A stretch of DNA of 47,887 bases from Lentzea kentuckyensis. Its GTDB lineage: Bacteria > Actinomycetota > Actinomycetes > Mycobacteriales > Pseudonocardiaceae. The translations under genes and the position numbers were made by a program. Positions 44,629 to 47,887 of this stretch are shown one piece after another; position 1 is the first letter of the stretch, and each line of letters starts with the position of its first letter. The stretch is taken from assembly GCF_002150765.1 (NCBI RefSeq), contig NZ_MUYM01000041.1, positions 1-47,887 on the forward strand, given 5' to 3'. The notes beneath the pieces are model-generated. The model worked only from the letters and a program-made list of their open reading frames with translations. It was not told the DNA's origin and did no database searches.

Positions 44629-45732
44629 TTGACCGGGCACCCTGCCCCCAGTGGTCCGTGCGTCGTGGTCGCAGGCGGTGGCACTGCGGGACACATCGAG
44701 CCGGCACTGGCGCTGGCCGACGCGGTCATGCGGCTGCGACCGGACGCACGCGTGGTCGCGCTCGGCACCGAGCGCGGCCTGGAGACCAAGATCGTGCCGG
44801 CCCGCGGCTACCAGCTGGAGCTGATCCCGCCGGTGCCGATGCCGCGCAAGCCCACTTTGGACCTGCTGAAGCTGCCGCTGAACGTGCGCGGCGCCGTGAA
44901 GCAGACCCGTGAGGTGCTGGAGCGGGTGGGTGCGGACGTCGTCGTCGGCTTCGGCGGTTACGTGGCGCTGCCCGCGTACCTCGCCGCGCGTGGCCGCGTG
45001 CCGATCGTGGTGCACGAAGCGAACGCCAAGGCGGGTCTCGCGAACAAGGTCGGCGCCAAGTTCGCCGCGCACGTCGCGGCGGCCGTGCCGGACTCCGGCC
45101 TGGCGGACGCGCAGATCATCGGCATCCCGCTGCGCCACTCGATCACGACGCTGAACCGCGCCGCGTTGCGCGCCGAGGCCCGCCGGTTCTTCGGCCTGGA
45201 CCCGAACGCGCCGGTCCTGCTCGTGTTCGGCGGCTCGCAGGGCGCGCGCTCGATCAACGAGGCCGTGGCACCCGTCGCGGCCGAGTTCGCCCGCGCCGGC
45301 GTTGGCGTGCTGCACGCGTACGGCCCGAAGAACAACATTGCCGTGCAACAGGTTCCGGGCGCACCGGCGTATGTGCCGGTGCCGTACCTGGAGCGCATGG
45401 ACCTGGCGTACGCGGCCGCGGACGCCGTGCTGTGCCGCTCGGGCGCGATGACCGTCGCCGAGGTGTCGGCCGTCGGCCTGCCCGCGGTGTTCGTGCCGCT
45501 GCCGCACGGCAACGGCGAGCAGGCCCTGAACGCCGGACCGGTCGTCTCCGCCGGTGGCGGCGTGCTGGTGCCGGACGAGGAGCTGACGCCGCAGAAGGTC
45601 GCGTCGCTGGTCGTGCCGCTGATGGCGGACCGCCACCGGTTGGCGCAGATGTCCGCGGCGACGCTCGGCACCGGCCGTCGCGAAGCCGACGAGATCCTTG
45701 CCCGCACCGTGTTGGATGTGATCAAGAAGTGA
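44629..45732 (+). CDS. murG: UDP-GlcNAc:lipid I N-acetylglucosaminyltransferase
   Basis: MurG adds GlcNAc to lipid I on the cytoplasmic side, giving lipid II. The 367-residue GT28 enzyme has the acceptor-site loop VVAGGGTAGHIEPALALA, VVGFGGYVALPAYLAA, the VFGGSQGARSINEAV donor-domain motif and LCRSGAMTVAEVSAVGLPAV. TTG 44629 is used, with CCGGAGG at 44616-44622. It lies 34 bases after ftsW and overlaps murC (GTGA). Confidence 0.97.
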   Translation: MTGHPAPSGPCVVVAGGGTAGHIEPALALADAVMRLRPDARVVALGTERGLETKIVPARGYQLELIPPVPMPRKPTLDLLKLPLNVRGAVKQTREVLERVGADVVVGFGGYVALPAYLAARGRVPIVVHEANAKAGLANKVGAKFAAHVAAAVPDSGLADAQIIGIPLRHSITTLNRAALRAEARRFFGLDPNAPVLLVFGGSQGARSINEAVAPVAAEFARAGVGVLHAYGPKNNIAVQQVPGAPAYVPVPYLERMDLAYAAADAVLCRSGAMTVAEVSAVGLPAVFVPLPHGNGEQALNAGPVVSAGGGVLVPDEELTPQKVASLVVPLMADRHRLAQMSAATLGTGRREADEILARTVLDVIKK

Positions 45733-47096
45733 GTCTCGAGCGCGTTCACCTCGTCGGCATCGGTGGTGCCGGCATGAGCGGCATCGCCCGCATCCTGCTC
45801 GCGCGCGGCGTGCAGGTGTCCGGTTCGGACGCCAAGGACTCGCGCACCGTGCTGGCGCTGCGCGCTCAGGGCGCGCGGATCGCCGTCGGGCACGACGCCG
45901 CGAACCTGGACCAGCTGGTCGGCGGCGCGACCGAGGTCGTGGTGTCGACCGCGATCCGGGAGTCGAACCCGGAGTACGCGGCTGCGCGCGAGCGTGGCAT
46001 CACCGTGCTGCGTCGCGCTGAAGCCCTTGCCGCGCTGATGGAAGACCACCGGGTCGTGTGTGTCGCCGGCACGCACGGCAAGACGTCGACCACGTCGATG
46101 CTGACCGTCGCGCTGCAGCACTGCCGGTTGGACCCGTCGTTCGCCATCGGTGGCGACCTGAACGAGTCCGGCGCCAACGCCCACCAGGGCACAGGCGGCG
46201 TGTTCGTGGCCGAGGCGGACGAGTCCGACGGCTCGTTCCTGTTCTTCTCGCCGTCGGTCGCCGTCGTGACCAACGTCGAGGCGGACCACCTCGACCACCA
46301 CGGCACCGTTGAGGCGTACACGGCCGTGTTCGACTCGTTCCTCGAACGGATCGTGCCGGGTGGGGTGCTGGTGTCCTGTGTGGACGATCCCGGCTCGGCG
46401 CGGTTGATCGCCGAGGCTCGGGCGCGCGGGATTCGTGTGCGCGAGTACGGCCGTGCGGCTGCTGACGCGCGGATCGTCGACTACAAGCCTTTTGAGGCCG
46501 GCGGCTTGGCTTCGGTCGAGATCGACGGCGTCACGGTCGAGGTTCGTGTCGCGGTACCGGGCGAGCACATGGCGTTGAACGCTGTGGCTGCTTTGCTGGC
46601 CGGTGTGGAACTGGGCGCGGATCAGGCCGGTTTGCTTGAAGGACTCGCCGCGTTCGGTGGCGTGCGACGGCGGTTCGAGTTCAAGGGTCGTGCCGGTGGC
46701 GTGTCCGTCTACGACGACTACGCGCACCACCCGACCGAGGTCGACGCACAGCTGCGTGCGGCGCGTCCGGTCGCGGCGGCGGGCCGTGTTGTCGTGGTGT
46801 TCCAACCGCATCTGTACTCACGCACGCGCACGTTCGCCACGGAGTTCGCCGCGGCCTTGTCGCTGGCCGACGAGGTGGTCGTGCTGGACGTGTACGGCGC
46901 TCGCGAGGAGCCGGAGCCCGGTGTCACCGGCGCGCTGATCGCCGACCAGGTAACGACTTCCGTGCACTACGAGCCGTCGTTCGACCGAGTGCCCGCGTTG
47001 GTGGCGTCGCTGGTCCGCGAGGGCGACCTCGTGGTGACCATGGGTGCCGGTGACGTCACGATGCTCGGCCCCGAGATCGTCAGCGCGCTGTCATGA
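45729..47096 (+). CDS. murC: UDP-N-acetylmuramate:L-alanine ligase
   Basis: MurC adds L-alanine to UDP-MurNAc, the first stem-peptide step. The 455-residue protein has HLVGIGGAGMSGIARILLAR, the P-loop VAGTHGKTSTTSML (Lys118), the GVFVAEADESDGSFLF motif and VYDDYAHHPTEVDAQL. GTG 45729 in the overlap with the murG stop is the start; readings further upstream are in the wrong frame inside murG. It overlaps ftsQ by 4 bases. Confidence 0.97.
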   Translation: MSLERVHLVGIGGAGMSGIARILLARGVQVSGSDAKDSRTVLALRAQGARIAVGHDAANLDQLVGGATEVVVSTAIRESNPEYAAARERGITVLRRAEALAALMEDHRVVCVAGTHGKTSTTSMLTVALQHCRLDPSFAIGGDLNESGANAHQGTGGVFVAEADESDGSFLFFSPSVAVVTNVEADHLDHHGTVEAYTAVFDSFLERIVPGGVLVSCVDDPGSARLIAEARARGIRVREYGRAAADARIVDYKPFEAGGLASVEIDGVTVEVRVAVPGEHMALNAVAALLAGVELGADQAGLLEGLAAFGGVRRRFEFKGRAGGVSVYDDYAHHPTEVDAQLRAARPVAAAGRVVVVFQPHLYSRTRTFATEFAAALSLADEVVVLDVYGAREEPEPGVTGALIADQVTTSVHYEPSFDRVPALVASLVREGDLVVTMGAGDVTMLGPEIVSALS

Positions 47097-47845
47097 GTGC
47101 TCCGGTTCGCGGCAGGTCCACGCGAGTTCGTTCCGCTGCGAACCGGAGACCGAAGAGCGCCGAGTACCGGGCGCGGCGCAGGATCATCCTGCGCCGGCGC
47201 CTGGTCGCTTTGCTGACGCTGCTCACCGTGGTGGCGTTGACCTACTGCGTGTTCTTCACGCCGTTGCTCGGCGTGCACCAGGTAGATGTCCGCGGATCCG
47301 TGGTGCTGACCGACGACGAGGTCCGCGCGGTCGCCGCGATCGAACCCGGATCCCCGTTGGTACGCCTGGATCTCGTCGACATCCACGACCGCGTGGCCGC
47401 CATGCCGCGCGTCTCGTCGGTCGAGGTCGAACGCCAGCTGCCCGGCACCGTCCGGTTGCTGATCACCGAACGCGTTCCCGTCGGCTCGGTGAAGATGCCC
47501 GACGGCTTCCACCTGGTCGACGCCACCGGCAAGGACTACGCGGTCCTGCCGGCGGCGGCGCCAGGTGTGCCCGAACTCGTGCTGGCCGCTCCGTCGTCCG
47601 CGGACCCGGCCACTCGCGCCGTGGTCGGGGTCGTGAACGAACTGCCGGAGAAGCTGCGGCCCGAGGTGCTCGCCGTGGCGGCGACATCCGGTGCCGACGT
47701 GAAGCTGACGCTGACCGGAAACCGCGTGGTGAAGTGGGGCAGCGCCGAGAACACCCCGCGCAAGGCGGCCGTGTTGCTCGTGTTGCTGACACGGACCGGG
47801 ACGACGTATGACGTGTCGTCGCCGGACCTGGCCACGGTTTCCTAG
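47093..47845 (+). CDS. ftsQ: Cell division protein FtsQ
   Basis: The 250-residue bitopic protein has a basic cytoplasmic N-terminus (about 1-36), a membrane helix (LVALLTLLTVVALTYCVFF, about 37-55), a POTRA domain (about 58-130: VHQVDVRGSVVLTDDEVRAV and SSVEVERQLPGTVRLLITER) and an FtsQ beta domain. FtsQ connects FtsL/FtsB to the divisome. It is the last complete gene in the window; ftsZ would be expected next. Confidence 0.95.
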   Translation: MSAPVRGRSTRVRSAANRRPKSAEYRARRRIILRRRLVALLTLLTVVALTYCVFFTPLLGVHQVDVRGSVVLTDDEVRAVAAIEPGSPLVRLDLVDIHDRVAAMPRVSSVEVERQLPGTVRLLITERVPVGSVKMPDGFHLVDATGKDYAVLPAAAPGVPELVLAAPSSADPATRAVVGVVNELPEKLRPEVLAVAATSGADVKLTLTGNRVVKWGSAENTPRKAAVLLVLLTRTGTTYDVSSPDLATVS

Positions 47846-47867
47846 TCGTTGTGGCGTGTGCAAGTAC

Positions 47868-47887
47868 CACCAACAGCGCTGTTGGTG
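47868..47887. repeat. 20-bp perfect palindrome at window end
   Basis: Positions 47868-47877 and 47878-47887 are exact reverse complements. The palindrome reaches the last base of the window and may extend outward (47867 is C). Lying 23 bases after ftsQ, it could be a terminator or an operator in front of ftsZ. Confidence 0.6.

Overview
This GC-rich window is a core-genome segment of an actinobacterium. Three things point to the order Pseudonocardiales (Lentzea/Saccharothrix/Actinosynnema-like), by inference and not by any database search: frequent GTG and TTG starts, mycobacterial-type ESX accessory proteins (EspG, PPE-like, DUF3558 lipoprotein), and the actinobacterial arrangement of the dcw cluster behind mraZ. 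No tRNA, rRNA, CRISPR array, insertion sequence or phage gene was recognised. Layout, region 1 (1-5.3 kb): a leftward membrane-protein fragment, then rpmE, prfA, a BAAT/acyl-CoA-thioesterase-type hydrolase, lpdA and prmC. prfA and prmC are usually adjacent and are separated here by two metabolic genes. Region 2 (5.3-9.4 kb, leftward): a small membrane protein with a 107-residue partner, then an ESX/type VII accessory module in transcription order PE-like protein, DUF3558 lipoprotein, PPE-like protein with a Gly/Pro-rich tail, and EspG. No ESX machine gene is present. Region 3 (9.6-18.8 kb, rightward): sua5/tsaC, a WecA-type polyprenyl-phosphate sugar-1-phosphate transferase, and the ATP synthase genes atpI-B-E-F-H-A-G-D. 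The epsilon gene atpC, normally last, is absent, and a strong hairpin terminator follows atpD directly. Region 4 (18.8-25.3 kb): a non-coding stretch with a 40-bp tandem repeat, a leftward helical-repeat protein plus M48 metalloprotease pair, and a divergent large secreted S8 protease whose leader holds several mutually exclusive hairpins, one of which includes its GTG start codon. Region 5 (25.5-30.8 kb): DUF3040, then the leftward operon moxR - DUF58 - transglutaminase/DUF3488. Region 6 (31.1-47.9 kb): the division and cell wall (dcw) cluster mraZ, rsmH, ftsL, ftsI, [secreted GHL15-like protein and leftward universal stress protein], murE, murF, mraY, murD, ftsW, murG, murC, ftsQ. The mra promoter overlaps four GTGGNG boxes spaced exactly 10 bp apart, which fits MraZ autoregulation. 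The cluster is split between ftsI and murE, and murE then has its own candidate promoter. How the genes work together: the dcw proteins make lipid II and build the septum; the WecA-like enzyme and the SEDS/PBP pair serve cell-envelope polymers; AtpI-D make ATP; RpmE, PrfA, PrmC and TsaC serve translation (ribosome, termination, methylation of release factors, t6A tRNA modification). The most noteworthy items are the missing atpC, the S8 protease leader, the isolated PE/PPE-like-EspG module with its unnamed two-gene neighbour, the split dcw cluster, and four promoters whose -10 box lies 6-7 bases before a start codon, suggesting leaderless mRNAs.
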